Below, piece by piece: positions 8,705 to 18,276 of a DNA stretch of 64,000 nt. The DNA lies in NCBI GenBank assembly GCA_035531775.1, contig DATKSG010000028.1:29022-93021 (forward strand), given 5' to 3'. The position numbers and the translations under genes are program-made. Origin of the DNA: DATKSG01 sp035531775 (GTDB lineage Bacteria > Actinomycetota > Acidimicrobiia > Acidimicrobiales > UBA8190). Position 1 is the first letter of the stretch, and each line of letters starts with the position of its first letter. The notes beneath the pieces are model-generated. The model did no database searches and was not told the DNA's origin. It saw nothing but the letters and a program-made list of their open reading frames with translations.

Positions 8705-8823
8705 CTTTACAGTCCACGCCCTGGTGCCTCCTGCCGACAGGGCACAAGGTCACCGCAGCCGAGGTACCACGACCCTCCGGCTGTCCTGGTCTGGCCACGG
8801 CAGGCCAAGGGCGGAGCTGCGGC

Positions 8824-8829
8824 TACGGT
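8824..8829 (+). promoter_or_regulatory. putative -10 element of leaderless ppx/gppA gene
   Basis: TACGGT 6 nt before the GTG at 8836, no Shine-Dalgarno present; same geometry as other putative leaderless starts here. Confidence 0.3.
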
Positions 8830-8835
8830 CGCAGC

Positions 8836-9780
8836 GTGCCGCGAGCCGCCGTGTGGGATCTAGGGAGTAGCTCGTTCCAGGTGCTCGTATGCGACGCCGA
8901 CGAGTGTGGCGGCCTGCAACCGGTCATGCGCCGCCGGGCTCTTTTGAACCTCGGCCTGTCGGTGGGGGCCAAGGGGGCGATCCCGGCCGAGCGCATCGCC
9001 GCCTCACTCGCCGCCGTGAAACGCCTGCGGTCGGGGCTCGACGAAGCTCGCCCCGATGTGGTGGTTGCTTTGGCCACGGCGGCGTTGCGCGACGCCGACA
9101 ACGGCGAGGAGGTCGTCGCCCGGTTAGAGCGCCACGTAGGGCGGCCCATCCGGATCCTCGACGGTGAGCACGAGGCTCGCCTTTGCTTCATCGGCCAGCG
9201 TGGGGGGGTGTGGATGGGCCAAGGACCCACGGCGGGCGTCGATCTCGGCGGTGGCAGCTTCGAGGTGGCTGTGGGCCAAGGGCCAGAAATCCTGCTGGCT
9301 GCCAGTGCGCCTGTCGGAGCCACGCGCCTTCGCGGTGAGCTCGCACTGGGCGACACCCTCGATGCCGCCGATCGCAGCGCCATTCGGGCGCGCACGGCAA
9401 TGGCCGCCGCCGGCCTGGCCACGGCACTGGCGGTGTTTCCGGGAGTAACACGCCGCACCGTCGTGAGCGGCGGCACGGCTCGGGCTTTGGCCCGTCTGGC
9501 CACGGCCCGGTTAGGGGACCGGGAAGGGCAGGGATCGGGCGACGTCCGTCAGGTGGAGCTGCCCGCCGGCCAGGTCGATGAACTGGCCGAGCATCTCGCT
9601 GGCCTAGACCTCAAACGGAGACTGGCCCTGCCCGGGATGCCACCTCGTCGGGCGGCCATGCTCCCGGTGGGGGCGTCGATCCTCTCCACGATCGCCGACG
9701 AGCTGGCTGTGGAGCGGTTCGTGGTCAGCGTCTGGGGCCTCCGTGAAGGAGCGCTCCTCGACGCCCTGAGCCGTCTCTGA
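8836..9780 (+). CDS. Ppx/GppA family phosphatase
   Basis: 314 residues of the exopolyphosphatase/guanosine-pentaphosphatase family (sugar-kinase/HSP70-like ATPase fold). Phosphate-binding loop 1 'VWDLGSSSFQVLV' at the N-terminus, the conserved 'VVALATAALRDADNGEEVV', 'ILDGEHEARLCFIG', loop 2 'AGVDLGGGSFEVAVG', and late 'VSGGTARALARL' and 'MLPVGASIL'. The length matches the short actinobacterial Ppx proteins that lack the C-terminal HD domain. Predicted role: hydrolysis of polyphosphate and/or pppGpp, tuning the stringent and phosphate responses. The start GTG 8836 opens right on the first strand. Transcribed convergently with the DUF5679 gene. Confidence 0.85.
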   Translation: MPRAAVWDLGSSSFQVLVCDADECGGLQPVMRRRALLNLGLSVGAKGAIPAERIAASLAAVKRLRSGLDEARPDVVVALATAALRDADNGEEVVARLERHVGRPIRILDGEHEARLCFIGQRGGVWMGQGPTAGVDLGGGSFEVAVGQGPEILLAASAPVGATRLRGELALGDTLDAADRSAIRARTAMAAAGLATALAVFPGVTRRTVVSGGTARALARLATARLGDREGQGSGDVRQVELPAGQVDELAEHLAGLDLKRRLALPGMPPRRAAMLPVGASILSTIADELAVERFVVSVWGLREGALLDALSRL

Positions 9781-9843
9781 CGCTGACGTGGGGGCGCTGG
9801 CTCGCGGGACGTCGGGCCCGAGAGTTCAGGCCGCCTATCAGGC

Positions 9844-9993
9844 CTACTTCTTGCCCAGGATGCGGTTCATCTTGGTGCCGCAGACAGGGCACGTGCCCTG
9901 TGCAGCGCGCCGTCCGTTGGCGAGCTCGACTTCCTGGCCCTCGAACTGGCGCTTCTCCCGGCATTTCACGCAGTAGCCCTCGTACGACGCCAC
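9844..9993 (-). CDS. DUF5679 zinc-ribbon miniprotein
   Basis: 49 residues: 'YEGYCVKCREKRQFEGQEV' and 'GTCPVCGTKMNRILGKK' give two CxxC knuckles, a zinc ribbon typical of DUF5679, which is widespread in Actinobacteria and other phyla next to unrelated genes. GTG 9993 follows GAGGAG with an ideal spacer. The basic C-terminus 'RILGKK' suggests nucleic-acid or ribosome contact, but no function is established. Longer in-frame extension to 10074 is rejected because it lacks family similarity. Confidence 0.8.
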   Translation of the reverse strand: MASYEGYCVKCREKRQFEGQEVELANGRRAAQGTCPVCGTKMNRILGKK

Positions 9994-10142
9994 GGTGTTC
10001 TCCTCACTGTGCTGCGCCCCGCCCAGGGGTCCGGATCGGGTCGGGCCGACGGTAGCGCCGACCCCCACGTCCATGGCGGATGGTCGTGTTCAGGGCCTAC
10101 GGCGACGACCTAGCGTGGGCGTATGGCCACGAAAAGGGGTAG

Positions 10143-10991
10143 GTGGCGAGCCTGGAGCAGGGGTGGCAGGGTCTCGGCGTGGCCGATGGTGCGCAGTTGC
10201 CGATGGTGGCCTTGTTGGACGAGCAGTGGGCGTCGCTCGCCGGGCTGGGAGCCGAGCTGTCCAGCGACGAATGGGACCTCCCTACGGAGTGCCCGGGGTG
10301 GACGGTGCGGGACCTCTACTCCCACATGATCGGCACCGAGCGTTCGATGCTCGGTGACCCTGCGCCACCCCCTGCGCCCGATTTCCCGCACATCCACAAC
10401 CCCATCGGATCCGAGAACGAGGCGTGGGTAGAGGCCCGGCGAGGGCGCTCCGGCCACCAGGTGCTCGAGGAGTTCCGCCACGTCACGGCCATGCGGCTGC
10501 GGCAGTTGGAGGCGATGACGGCCGAGGAGCTCGAAGCCGACGCGTCCAGCCCCATCGGAGTCGTGCCGTACCGGGAGTTCCTGTCGGTGAGGGTCATGGA
10601 CTGCTGGGTGCACGAGCAGGACGCCCGGTTGTCCACCGGCCGCCCTGGTCACAGCCAGGGCCCGGCGGCCCAGCTGGCCTTCGACCGTTTGGTGTCAGCC
10701 ATGCCGTTCGTGGTGGCCAAGCAGGCGGCCGCCCCCGACGGCTCGTCGGTTCGCTTCGAGCTGGGCGGCACGCCAGGCCGTCGTATCGAGGTGGTGGTGC
10801 GGGCTGGGCGAGCGACGGCCGAGGCCGTCGCTCGCCCCACGGTGGTGCTGCGCATGGACGCTGAGATCTTCTGGCGTCTGGCCTGCGGACGGGTGGACGG
10901 GGACGCTGCTCGGACCGCCGGCCTGGTCGGCATCGAGGGCGACGAGGCCCTGGGCCGGACCGTCGTGCGGTCGATGGCCTTCATGATCTAG
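10143..10991 (+). CDS. maleylpyruvate isomerase family mycothiol-dependent-type protein (DinB fold)
   Basis: 282 residues. The N-terminal 'LSSDEWDLPTECPGWTVRDLYSHMIGTE' is the signature of the MDMPI/DinB-like four-helix metal-binding domain, and 'VMDCWVHEQDAR' supplies the second conserved metal-ligand cluster. A C-terminal alpha/beta extension ('SVRFELGGTPGRRIEVVV' to 'FWRLACGR') resembles the SCP2-like tail common in actinobacterial members. Such proteins use mycothiol as thiol cofactor in isomerisation or transfer reactions; the actual substrate is unknown. GTG 10143 follows AAGGGG (10135-10140). A putative -10 TAGCGT lies at 10111-10116. Confidence 0.78.
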   Translation: MASLEQGWQGLGVADGAQLPMVALLDEQWASLAGLGAELSSDEWDLPTECPGWTVRDLYSHMIGTERSMLGDPAPPPAPDFPHIHNPIGSENEAWVEARRGRSGHQVLEEFRHVTAMRLRQLEAMTAEELEADASSPIGVVPYREFLSVRVMDCWVHEQDARLSTGRPGHSQGPAAQLAFDRLVSAMPFVVAKQAAAPDGSSVRFELGGTPGRRIEVVVRAGRATAEAVARPTVVLRMDAEIFWRLACGRVDGDAARTAGLVGIEGDEALGRTVVRSMAFMI

Positions 10992-11051
10992 CGCCGAGCC
11001 GCTGGCGATCTGTGCGCCGGACCGGCGGCAATCGAGGAGGGTTTGGACCGG

Positions 11052-11057
11052 TAGACT
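11052..11057 (+). promoter_or_regulatory. putative -10 element of leaderless tig
   Basis: TAGACT followed by a 9-nt spacer and the ATG at 11067; no Shine-Dalgarno. Identical hexamer and near-identical spacing occur before the radical SAM gene at 21240. Confidence 0.45.
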
Positions 11058-11066
11058 CGCTCTTCC

Positions 11067-12485
11067 ATGCGCGCCACCGTCGCCCCGGTCGAGGGCAACC
11101 GGATGCGATTGTCGGTCGAAGTCGACGAGGCCGAAGTCGACGAAGCTCTCGACGCCACCATGCGGCGCCTCGCCCGCGAGGTGCGCGTCCCGGGATTCCG
11201 GCCCGGGCGCGTCCCCCGTCCGGTGCTTGAGGCCCGGTTGGGAGGCCCCGAGGTCCTGCGCCAGCAGGCCATCAACGACGCCCTGCCCGATCTCTACGCC
11301 CGCGCCGTGGTCGACACCGAGCTGGACCCCATCACCGCCCCCGAGATCGACCTCACCTCAGGCGAGGACGGCGGCCCGGTGCGTTTCGATGCCGTGGTCG
11401 AGGTGCGCCCGACGGTGGCCATCCCCGGCTACGGGGGATTAGTGGTCACCGTCCCCGGAACGGCGGTGGCCGACGAGGACGTGGACGCCCAGCTCGAGCG
11501 GTTGCGCGAGCAATCCGGCGAACTGGTGACGGCCGACCGGGCAGCCGGCGACGGCGACTACGTGACCATCGACCTGCACGGTGAGCGTCCCGGTGCCGAG
11601 GACCTGCACGTCGAGGACTACCTCTACGAGGTGGGCAGCGGCGCCGACATCGCCGGTCTCGACGACCAGCTGCGTGGCGCCAAGACCGGTGACATCGTGC
11701 AGTTTTCGTCGAAGCTGCCCGGCGCCGACGACGACGCACAGATCCGCGTCCTGGTCAAAGAGGTGAAGCAGAAGGTCCTTCCCGACGTGACCGACGCGTG
11801 GGCATCTGAGGCGTCGGAGTTCGACACGGTGGCGGACCTGCGCAACGACCTACGGGTTCGAATGGGCCGGATGCGCGCCCTGCAAGCCCAGATGGCGCTG
11901 CGCGAGAGCGCCCTCGAAGCGTTGGTCGAGTTGGTCCAAGACGAGCCCCCCGCTGCGCTAGTCGAGTCCGAGTTGCGCGAGCGGCTCCACGACCTGGGTC
12001 ACCGCCTCGAGGTGCGGCGGATCTCCTTGGAGCAGTTCCTGGCGGCGTCGGGACGTGACGAAGCCACCTTGCTGGCCGAGATCCGCGAGGAGGCGGCCCG
12101 AGCCGTGCGAGTCGACCTGGCTCTGCGCGCCCTGGCCGAGGCCGAGGGCATCGAGGCATCCGACGACGACCTCGACCTGGCCCTGGCCGACATGGCTGAG
12201 CAGGCCGGCACTTCCGTTGAGGATCTACACCACCGACTCGAGCACGCAGGCAGGTTGCCCGCGGTACGCTCGGACAGGAGAAAAGCCAAAGCCCTGGCAT
12301 GGCTGCTCGAGCACGTGGAGCTCGTCGATGAGGACGGGAACCCCGTGTCTCGGGACGACCTGCAGGTCGACACTGGCGAGGGCACCGACACGGCGGTCAC
12401 GCCGATTGAGGCCGAGGCAACCGGGACACGAGGGAGTGGCGACGTGGATGTGGAAGTGACCGGAGAAGCCGAGGAAGGGCTGTGA
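11067..12485 (+). CDS. tig: trigger factor, ribosome-associated chaperone and prolyl isomerase
   Basis: 472 residues. The N-terminal ribosome-binding domain includes '[19 protein letters not shown]', the trigger-factor signature loop that docks on L23. The middle FKBP-like PPIase domain spans about 150-240 ('[15 protein letters not shown]', '[22 protein letters not shown]'). The rest is the helical substrate cradle with a disordered acidic C-terminus. It acts on nascent chains at the exit tunnel. Its stop overlaps the clpP GTG as GTGA, and the tig-clpP-clpX order is conserved in bacteria, linking folding to degradation. Confidence 0.96.
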   Translation: MRATVAPVEGNRMRLSVEVDEAEVDEALDATMRRLAREVRVPGFRPGRVPRPVLEARLGGPEVLRQQAINDALPDLYARAVVDTELDPITAPEIDLTSGEDGGPVRFDAVVEVRPTVAIPGYGGLVVTVPGTAVADEDVDAQLERLREQSGELVTADRAAGDGDYVTIDLHGERPGAEDLHVEDYLYEVGSGADIAGLDDQLRGAKTGDIVQFSSKLPGADDDAQIRVLVKEVKQKVLPDVTDAWASEASEFDTVADLRNDLRVRMGRMRALQAQMALRESALEALVELVQDEPPAALVESELRERLHDLGHRLEVRRISLEQFLAASGRDEATLLAEIREEAARAVRVDLALRALAEAEGIEASDDDLDLALADMAEQAGTSVEDLHHRLEHAGRLPAVRSDRRKAKALAWLLEHVELVDEDGNPVSRDDLQVDTGEGTDTAVTPIEAEATGTRGSGDVDVEVTGEAEEGL

Positions 12486-13123
12486 ATTCTTCCGCCGGCG
12501 CCAGCGGCTACCTCGTCCCCACCGTAATCGAGCAGACCAGCCGCGGCGAGCGGGGGTACGACCTGTACTCCCGGCTGCTCAAGGAACGGATCATCATCCT
12601 CGGGACGCCCATTGACGACACCATCGCCAACCTGATCTGCGCGCAGATGCTGTTCCTTGAGGGCGAGGACCTCGACAAGGACATCCACCTCTACATCAAT
12701 TCGCCCGGCGGCGACATCACCGCCTTGTTCGCCATCTATGACACCATGAAATTCATCAAGCCCGAGGTGTCGACCTTTTGCTTCGGGCAGGCGGCATCGG
12801 CCGCCGCCGTGCTCTTGGCGGCCGGCGCCGGCGGCAAGCGCTTCGCCCTGCCCCATGCCCGGATCCTGCTCCACCAGCCCTGGGGAGGGGCAGCCGGCCA
12901 GGCCAGCGACATCGAGCTGCAGGCCAAGGAGATCATCCGCATGCGCGACCTGCTCAACTCGATGCTGGCCGCCGATACCGGCCAGCCGGTCGAGAAGATC
13001 GCACGTGACACCGACCGCGACTTTGTGATCACCGCCGAGGAAGCGGTCGGGTACGGGCTCATCGACGAGGTCATCACCTCCCGTGACGCCGCCGTGGCCG
13101 CCGAAGCAGTCGGCGCGGCGTAG
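12482..13123 (+). CDS. clpP: ATP-dependent Clp protease proteolytic subunit
   Basis: 213 residues. Catalytic Ser106 in '[12 protein letters not shown]', His131 in '[11 protein letters not shown]', and Asp180 in 'DTDRDFVIT' form the complete triad. The methionine usually following the catalytic serine is Ala here, which is uncommon. '[19 protein letters not shown]' supplies the oxyanion-hole strand. Forms the tetradecameric protease barrel fed by ClpX, encoded 31 nt downstream. The GTG start overlaps the tig stop by 4 nt, implying coupled translation. Only one clpP is present here, whereas many actinobacteria carry a clpP1-clpP2 pair side by side. Confidence 0.96.
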   Translation: MNSSAGASGYLVPTVIEQTSRGERGYDLYSRLLKERIIILGTPIDDTIANLICAQMLFLEGEDLDKDIHLYINSPGGDITALFAIYDTMKFIKPEVSTFCFGQAASAAAVLLAAGAGGKRFALPHARILLHQPWGGAAGQASDIELQAKEIIRMRDLLNSMLAADTGQPVEKIARDTDRDFVITAEEAVGYGLIDEVITSRDAAVAAEAVGAA

Positions 13124-13153
13124 GCTCGGTACGGGCGAGCAAGGGGGAAACGG

Positions 13154-14428
13154 GTGGCGAAATTCGGCGACGGCGGAGACCTGGTGAAGTGCAGCTTCTG
13201 CGGCAAGTCGCAGAAGCAGGTCAAGAAGCTGATCGCCGGGCCCGGGGTCTACATCTGCGACGAGTGCATCGACCTGTGCAATGACATCATCGCCGAAGAG
13301 CTGGCCGAGACCACGGAACTGTCGTTCGAAGAGCTGCCCAAGCCCCGTGAGATTTTCGACTTTCTGAATGACTACGTCATCGGCCAGGATTACGCCAAGA
13401 AGATCCTTTCGGTTGCCGTATACAACCACTACAAGCGCGTGCAGGCCGGCCCGGGCCAGTCGAGCGAGGTGGAGTTGGCCAAGTCCAACATCCTCTTGCT
13501 GGGGCCCACCGGGTGTGGCAAGACGCTGCTGGCCCAGACTCTGGCCCGGATGCTGAACGTCCCCTTTGCCATCGCCGACGCCACCGCGCTGACGGAAGCC
13601 GGCTACGTGGGGGAGGACGTCGAGAACATCCTCCTCAAGCTGATCCAAGCCGCCGACTACGACGTCAAGCGGGCCGAGACCGGCATCATCTACATCGACG
13701 AGATCGACAAGATCGCCCGCAAGAGCGAGAACCCGTCGATCACCCGGGACGTTTCGGGCGAGGGCGTCCAACAGGCGCTGCTCAAGATCCTCGAGGGGAC
13801 CACGGCGTCGGTGCCCCCCCAGGGCGGGCGCAAGCACCCGCACCAGGAGTTCATCCAGATCGACACCACCAACATCCTCTTCATCTGTGGCGGTGCCTTT
13901 GCCGGCCTCGACAAGATCATCGAGAGCCGCATCGGGCGCAAGGGCATCGGCTTCCGGGCCGAGGTGCGTCGCAACTCCGACGCCATGAACGACGAAGTGC
14001 TCCGCCACGTCCTGCCCGAGGACCTCATGAAGTTCGGGCTGATCCCCGAGTTCATCGGCCGTCTGCCCGTGGTCGGTACGGTGTCGAGCCTCGACAAGGA
14101 AGCGCTGATCCGGATTCTGGTAGAGCCGAAGAATGCTCTCGTGAAGCAGTACCACCGTGTCTTCGAGCTCGACGGAGTGGAGCTCGAGTTCGGCGATGAC
14201 GCACTGGAGGCGGTGTCCGAGCAGGCGCTCCTGCGCGGCACGGGAGCCCGGGGCCTTCGGGCCATCCTCGAGGAAGTGCTCCTCGACGTGATGTACGACC
14301 TCCCCAGTCGTACCGACGTCGGCCGGTGTGTGATCGATCGGGCCGTGGTGCTCGATCGTGTGCACCCCACCCTGGTGCCACAGGGTGAGCCGGCGAAGAC
14401 GGCGCGGACGCGTCGCGCCGCTTCCTGA
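13154..14428 (+). CDS. clpX: ATP-dependent Clp protease ATP-binding subunit
   Basis: 424 residues. N-terminal C4 zinc-binding domain (Cys13, 16, 35, 38) for substrate and adaptor binding, then AAA+ core: Walker A 'GPTGCGKT' near 117-124, pore-1 loop 'GYVGEDVE', Walker B '[10 protein letters not shown]', sensor/Arg-finger region '[16 protein letters not shown]', and the 'GIGF' ClpP-docking loop. Recognises and unfolds substrates for ClpP. GTG 13154 is preceded by AAGGGGG at 13141-13147. Confidence 0.97.
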   Translation: MAKFGDGGDLVKCSFCGKSQKQVKKLIAGPGVYICDECIDLCNDIIAEELAETTELSFEELPKPREIFDFLNDYVIGQDYAKKILSVAVYNHYKRVQAGPGQSSEVELAKSNILLLGPTGCGKTLLAQTLARMLNVPFAIADATALTEAGYVGEDVENILLKLIQAADYDVKRAETGIIYIDEIDKIARKSENPSITRDVSGEGVQQALLKILEGTTASVPPQGGRKHPHQEFIQIDTTNILFICGGAFAGLDKIIESRIGRKGIGFRAEVRRNSDAMNDEVLRHVLPEDLMKFGLIPEFIGRLPVVGTVSSLDKEALIRILVEPKNALVKQYHRVFELDGVELEFGDDALEAVSEQALLRGTGARGLRAILEEVLLDVMYDLPSRTDVGRCVIDRAVVLDRVHPTLVPQGEPAKTARTRRAAS

Positions 14429-14440
14429 TCCTGCGTCGCC

Positions 14441-15808
14441 ATGCCAGCGCCGCCGGCCGATCTTGGCCCCACGGTGGGCGGCGACCTGGTGGGCTGGCTC
14501 GACTCACACACCGACTACGAGCAGGCCATGCCGACACGGCTGGGAGCGCCGACCCTGGATCGCATCCGAGAGCTCTGCCGCCTGCTCGGCGACCCCGAGC
14601 GCGCCTGTCCAGTCGTCCATCTGACCGGTACCAACGGCAAGGGCTCCACCGCCCGAATGCTGAGCGCACTGTTCATGGCCCAGGGCCTCACCGTAGGCAC
14701 GTACACCAGCCCGAACCTGGCCCGCCTCAACGAACGACTGGCTCGCAACGATCAGCCCATTGACGACGGCGAGCTTGACGAGGTACTCGGGGCCTTGGCC
14801 CTGATCGAACCACTTCTCGGGGCCCGGCCGACCCGCTTCGAGCTGCTCACGGCGGCCGCCTTTCGGTGGTTCGCCGACAGTCCGGTCGATGTCGCCGTGG
14901 TGGAAGTGGGACTGGGTGGGCGCTGGGACGCCACCAATGTGGTCCAGCCGGACGTGGTGGCCGTGACCAACGTGAGCTACGACCACGTGGAGGTGCTCGG
15001 ACCGAGCCTGGAGGACATCGCCAGGGAGAAAGCCGGCATCGTGAAGCCCGGCTGCCACCTGGTCCTGGGCGAGACGGCCCCCACTCGCCGCGACGTGTTC
15101 CTGGCCGCTGCCGCCGATGCCCCGGCCCGCGCCACCTGGGTACGGGACCGGGAGTTCGGGTGCGAGGCCAATCGCCTCGCCGTGGGCGGGCGGTTGGTGG
15201 ACCTGCGCACGCCGGCGGCGCTCTACCAGGATGTGTTCCTGGCTCTGCACGGGGCACACCAAGGCGACAATGCGGCAGTGGCGCTGGCCGCCGCCGAGGC
15301 GTTCTTCGGTGCTCCCCTGGCTACTGACGTGGTCACGACGGCTCTGGGTGGCGTCACGGCGCCGGGTCGGCTCGAAGTGGTCGGGCGTGCTCCGCTCGTG
15401 CTGCTCGACGGCGCGCACAATGTCGCCGGTGTGCTCGCCCTGGCCGCCGCGCTGGTCGAGCTCCACCCGGCCGGCGGTGCAGTGGCGGTGGTGGGGATGC
15501 TGCATGGACGCGACCCCAGAGCAATGTTGGAGGCGCTGGCCGCCGGGGGCGTGGACGTCGTGGTCACTTGCACCGCACCGTCGCCGAGAGCGGTGCCGTC
15601 GGCGACCATCGCCGAAGCGGGGCGTGCCGTGGGCCTCACCACCGTGGCCGCTCAAGCGGTGGACGACGCCCTCACCTTGGCCCGGGCTCGCGTGCAGCGC
15701 GACGGCTTGCTATTGATCACCGGGTCGCTGTACGTGGTGGCCGAGGCGCGCCGGCGCCTCGCGAATGGGTCGTCTTCCTACGGGGCGGGTAGCCTCGGCG
15801 GGCCATGA
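14441..15808 (+). CDS. folC: bifunctional folylpolyglutamate synthase/dihydrofolate synthase
   Basis: 455 residues, Mur-ligase-like. P-loop 'VHLTGTNGKGST', then 'GTYTSPNLARLNERL' (folate site loop), 'VDVAVVEVGLGGRWDATNV' and 'VTNVSYDHVEVLG' (Mg and ligase signature), and 'LLDGAHNVAGVLALA' in the C-terminal domain. It adds glutamate to dihydropteroate and to reduced folates in the cytoplasm. In many actinobacteria valS lies between clpX and folC; here only 12 nt separate them and no valS is present. Its end overlaps ndk as ATGA. Confidence 0.95.
   Translation: MPAPPADLGPTVGGDLVGWLDSHTDYEQAMPTRLGAPTLDRIRELCRLLGDPERACPVVHLTGTNGKGSTARMLSALFMAQGLTVGTYTSPNLARLNERLARNDQPIDDGELDEVLGALALIEPLLGARPTRFELLTAAAFRWFADSPVDVAVVEVGLGGRWDATNVVQPDVVAVTNVSYDHVEVLGPSLEDIAREKAGIVKPGCHLVLGETAPTRRDVFLAAAADAPARATWVRDREFGCEANRLAVGGRLVDLRTPAALYQDVFLALHGAHQGDNAAVALAAAEAFFGAPLATDVVTTALGGVTAPGRLEVVGRAPLVLLDGAHNVAGVLALAAALVELHPAGGAVAVVGMLHGRDPRAMLEALAAGGVDVVVTCTAPSPRAVPSATIAEAGRAVGLTTVAAQAVDDALTLARARVQRDGLLLITGSLYVVAEARRRLANGSSSYGAGSLGGP
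15790..15795 (+). promoter_or_regulatory. putative internal -10 element for ndk
   Basis: TAGCCT within the folC 3' end, 9 nt before the ndk ATG at 15805. Could give a leaderless ndk transcript in addition to coupled translation from folC. Confidence 0.35.
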
Positions 15809-16215
15809 ACCGAACCCTGGTCATCTGCAAGCCCGATGCCGTCGAGCGCTCGTTGGCCGGCGAGATCCTCGGGCGTCTCGAGCGCAAGGGCCTCCGCCTC
15901 GTGGCCGCCTCCCTGCGCCGCATCGACGAGGAGACGGCCGGGCGCCATTACGAGGAGCACCAGGGCAAGCCCTTCTACGGCGACCTGGTGGGATTCATCA
16001 CACGTTCGCCCTCGTTGGTCCTCGTGGTTGAGGGCCCCCCCGACACCTGGAAGATCGTCCGCACCCTGATGGGCCCGACCGACCCGGCCCAGGCCCCTCC
16101 GGGCACGATCCGCGGTGATCTCGGCACTGTGCTCACCGAGAACCTGGTGCACGGGTCAGACTCGGCCGAGGCCGCCGCACGCGAAATCGGCATCTTCTTC
16201 CCTGACCTGGCCTGA
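15805..16215 (+). CDS. ndk: nucleoside diphosphate kinase
   Basis: 136 residues, the normal Ndk length. 'RTLVICKPDAVERSLAGEIL' opens the fold, and the phosphorylated His116 lies in 'NLVHGSDS'. It transfers phosphate from ATP to NDPs through the phosphohistidine intermediate. 'RGDLG' before the active site replaces the more common 'RGDF/Y'. ATG overlaps the folC TGA. Confidence 0.97.
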   Translation: MNRTLVICKPDAVERSLAGEILGRLERKGLRLVAASLRRIDEETAGRHYEEHQGKPFYGDLVGFITRSPSLVLVVEGPPDTWKIVRTLMGPTDPAQAPPGTIRGDLGTVLTENLVHGSDSAEAAAREIGIFFPDLA

Positions 16216-16226
16216 TTTTCGTGCCC

Positions 16227-16250
16227 GGCCTTGTGCCCCGGCACAGGGCC
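16227..16250 (+). terminator. GC-rich hairpin downstream of ndk
   Basis: GGCCTTGTGCC and GGCACAGGGCC form an 11-bp stem with one G-T wobble and a very small loop, 12 nt after the ndk stop. No T-tract follows, so it may be a T-less actinobacterial terminator or simply an RNA-stability hairpin separating ndk from mreB. Confidence 0.4.
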
Positions 16251-16342
16251 TCGTAGCCTTGCTCACGAGTCCCAGCCCCGACGGGAGGCCGCCCGACCTT
16301 GGCGCCGGCTCCCGTTGCTGACCAAGAGGTGCATCTACGCGT

Positions 16343-17374
16343 ATGGCCGACAATCGATTCTTCCTCCTAGGCCGTGACATGGCCGTCGACCTGGGCACCG
16401 CCAACACGCTCGTCTACGTGCGCGGAAGAGGGATCATCCTGAACGAGCCGTCGGTGGTGGCCGTCAACGTCAAAGACGGACGCCCGCTGGCCGTGGGAGC
16501 CGAAGCCAAGAGGATGATCGGACGGACCCCGAGTCACATCCAGGCCATCCGCCCTCTGAAGGACGGCGTCATCGCCGACTTCGAGATCTGCGAGAAGATG
16601 CTCCGCTACTTCATCCAGCGGGTGCACCAGCGCCGCTTCGCCAAACCCCGCATGGTCATCTGCGTGCCGTCGGGGATCACTGGCGTCGAGCAGCGGGCCG
16701 TCATGGAGGCCGCTGAGTACGCCGGTGCTCGCAAGGCCTACATCATCGAGGAGCCCATGGCCGCTGCCATCGGCGCCGGGCTCCCTGTCCACGAGCCGAC
16801 CGGCAACATGGTGGTCGACATCGGTGGCGGCACCACCGAGGTCGCCGTCATCTCCCTGGGCGGCATAGTGACCAGTCAATCCGTGCGCATCGGCGGCGAC
16901 GAGCTCGACGAGGCCATCATCGCCTACATCAAGAAGGAGTACAGCCTGGCCCTCGGTGAGCGCACCGCTGAGGAGATCAAGATCGCGCTGGGGTCCGCCT
17001 TCCCGCTCGAAGAGGAGCTCCATGCCGAGATCCGCGGTCGGGACCTCGTCACGGGGCTGCCCAAGACGGTGGTGGTCTCGACCCAGGAGATCCGCAAGGC
17101 CATCGACGAGCCGGTGTCCGCCATCATCGACGCCGTGAAGGTGACGCTGGACAAGACACCCCCCGAATTGGCCGCTGACATCATGGAGCAGGGGATCGTG
17201 CTCACCGGGGGAGGGGCGCTCCTCCACGGCCTTGACGCACGCCTGCAGGACGAGACCGGCATGCCCATCGTGGTGGCCCGGGACCCTCTCAACTGCGTGG
17301 CCATCGGCAGCGGCCAGTGCCTCGAGGAGTTCGAGGCCCTGAAGCAGGTCCTGATCACCTCTTCCGCCGGGTGA
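16343..17374 (+). CDS. mreB: rod shape-determining actin-like protein MreB
   Basis: 343 residues with HSP70/actin ATPase elements: phosphate-1 '[18 protein letters not shown]', '[17 protein letters not shown]', phosphate-2 '[20 protein letters not shown]', and adenosine motif '[17 protein letters not shown]'. It polymerises under the inner membrane and guides the elongasome. It is the first gene of the mreB-mreC-mreD-mrdA cluster, which argues for a cell wall growing by lateral MreB-directed insertion rather than the purely polar Wag31/DivIVA mode of mycobacteria (inference). A weak AAGAGG lies upstream of ATG 16343. Confidence 0.97.
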   Translation: MADNRFFLLGRDMAVDLGTANTLVYVRGRGIILNEPSVVAVNVKDGRPLAVGAEAKRMIGRTPSHIQAIRPLKDGVIADFEICEKMLRYFIQRVHQRRFAKPRMVICVPSGITGVEQRAVMEAAEYAGARKAYIIEEPMAAAIGAGLPVHEPTGNMVVDIGGGTTEVAVISLGGIVTSQSVRIGGDELDEAIIAYIKKEYSLALGERTAEEIKIALGSAFPLEEELHAEIRGRDLVTGLPKTVVVSTQEIRKAIDEPVSAIIDAVKVTLDKTPPELAADIMEQGIVLTGGGALLHGLDARLQDETGMPIVVARDPLNCVAIGSGQCLEEFEALKQVLITSSAG

Positions 17375-17412
17375 TGTCCCACCACCCCGGGCGCGGCGCC
17401 TGAGGAGGAGCC

Positions 17413-18276
17413 GTGGCCAGGACCCGGCGTGCCCGGCGTTCCCGGCGCCCTCGGCTCACCATTGGACTGCTGATTCTGGCGTCCATCACCGTCATCACCT
17501 TGGACTACCGAGGTGATGCCCATGGAGCCATCGGGAGCCTGAAGCGGGTCGCTCACGACGTCTTCTCCCCGGTGCAATCGGCCGTCGACGCCGCGGTACG
17601 CCCCATTGGGAGCTTCCTCGCCGGTGCCGTCCACGCCGGCGCCCTCGAGCAGCAGAACGCCAAGCTGCGGGCCGAGCTCGGCGTCGAGCAGCGTCGCCTC
17701 CTGGCCCGTGGCGCCGACGCCGCCACTCTGCGCTCGCTGCAGGCTCTCGAGCACCTCAGCTGGGCGGCCGCAGTCACCCAGGTCGACGCTATCCCCAAGG
17801 TGGCGGCCCAAGTGGTCGCTCTCAACCCTTCTGACTTTGCCGCCACCGTGCAGCTCGACGTCGGCCGCGCCGAGGGTGTGGATGTCGGAATGCCCGTGGT
17901 CGGCGGGGCCGGCTTGGTCGGGCAGGTCATCGACGTGTGGTCGAGCGGCTGCACCGTGCGCATCGTCACCGATGCCCGCTCCGCCGTCGGCGTCCGTTAT
18001 GGGAACCCGGCCGGCTATGCCCTAATGCAGGGATCGGGTATCGGCGATCCACTGGCCGTGCAGTACATCCAGCCCGGCACGGCCCTTGGGGTGGGTGAGG
18101 TCCTCACCACGAGCGGGCTGCAGAACGCGTTGTTCCCTCCGGGGATACCGGTGGCCCGGATAACCTCGTTCTCCTCGACCCCGTCGTCCACGCAGGAGGC
18201 GGTGTCGGCCCAACCGGTCGTCGACCTGGCTGCCTTGCAGTACGTGGACGTCTTGCAATGGGAGCCGGCCCCATGA
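17413..18276 (+). CDS. mreC: rod shape-determining protein MreC
   Basis: 287 residues: short basic N-terminus, one transmembrane helix (about 17-33), a coiled-coil stretch around 'ALEQQNAKLRAELGVEQRRLL', and the beta-domain with 'AAQVVALNPSDFAATVQLDVGRAEGVDVGMPVVGGAGLVGQVIDV' in pieces, typical of periplasmic MreC. It scaffolds PBP2 and MreD to MreB. GTG 17413 follows GAGGAGG. The 3' end overlaps mreD as ATGA. Confidence 0.93.
   Translation: MARTRRARRSRRPRLTIGLLILASITVITLDYRGDAHGAIGSLKRVAHDVFSPVQSAVDAAVRPIGSFLAGAVHAGALEQQNAKLRAELGVEQRRLLARGADAATLRSLQALEHLSWAAAVTQVDAIPKVAAQVVALNPSDFAATVQLDVGRAEGVDVGMPVVGGAGLVGQVIDVWSSGCTVRIVTDARSAVGVRYGNPAGYALMQGSGIGDPLAVQYIQPGTALGVGEVLTTSGLQNALFPPGIPVARITSFSSTPSSTQEAVSAQPVVDLAALQYVDVLQWEPAP

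Noticed and set aside
10123..10329. A 68-codon frame starting at ATG 10123 with a TAGCGT hexamer 6 nt upstream.
   Set aside because: Overlaps the maleylpyruvate-isomerase-family gene out of frame; the hexamer more simply gives that gene a short leader containing AAGGGG.
11999..14365. A 788-codon open frame antisense to tig, clpP and clpX.
   Set aside because: Mirror frame of GC-rich coding sequence. Its translation is His/Asp/Gln-rich with no domain, and the plus strand holds well-identified genes.
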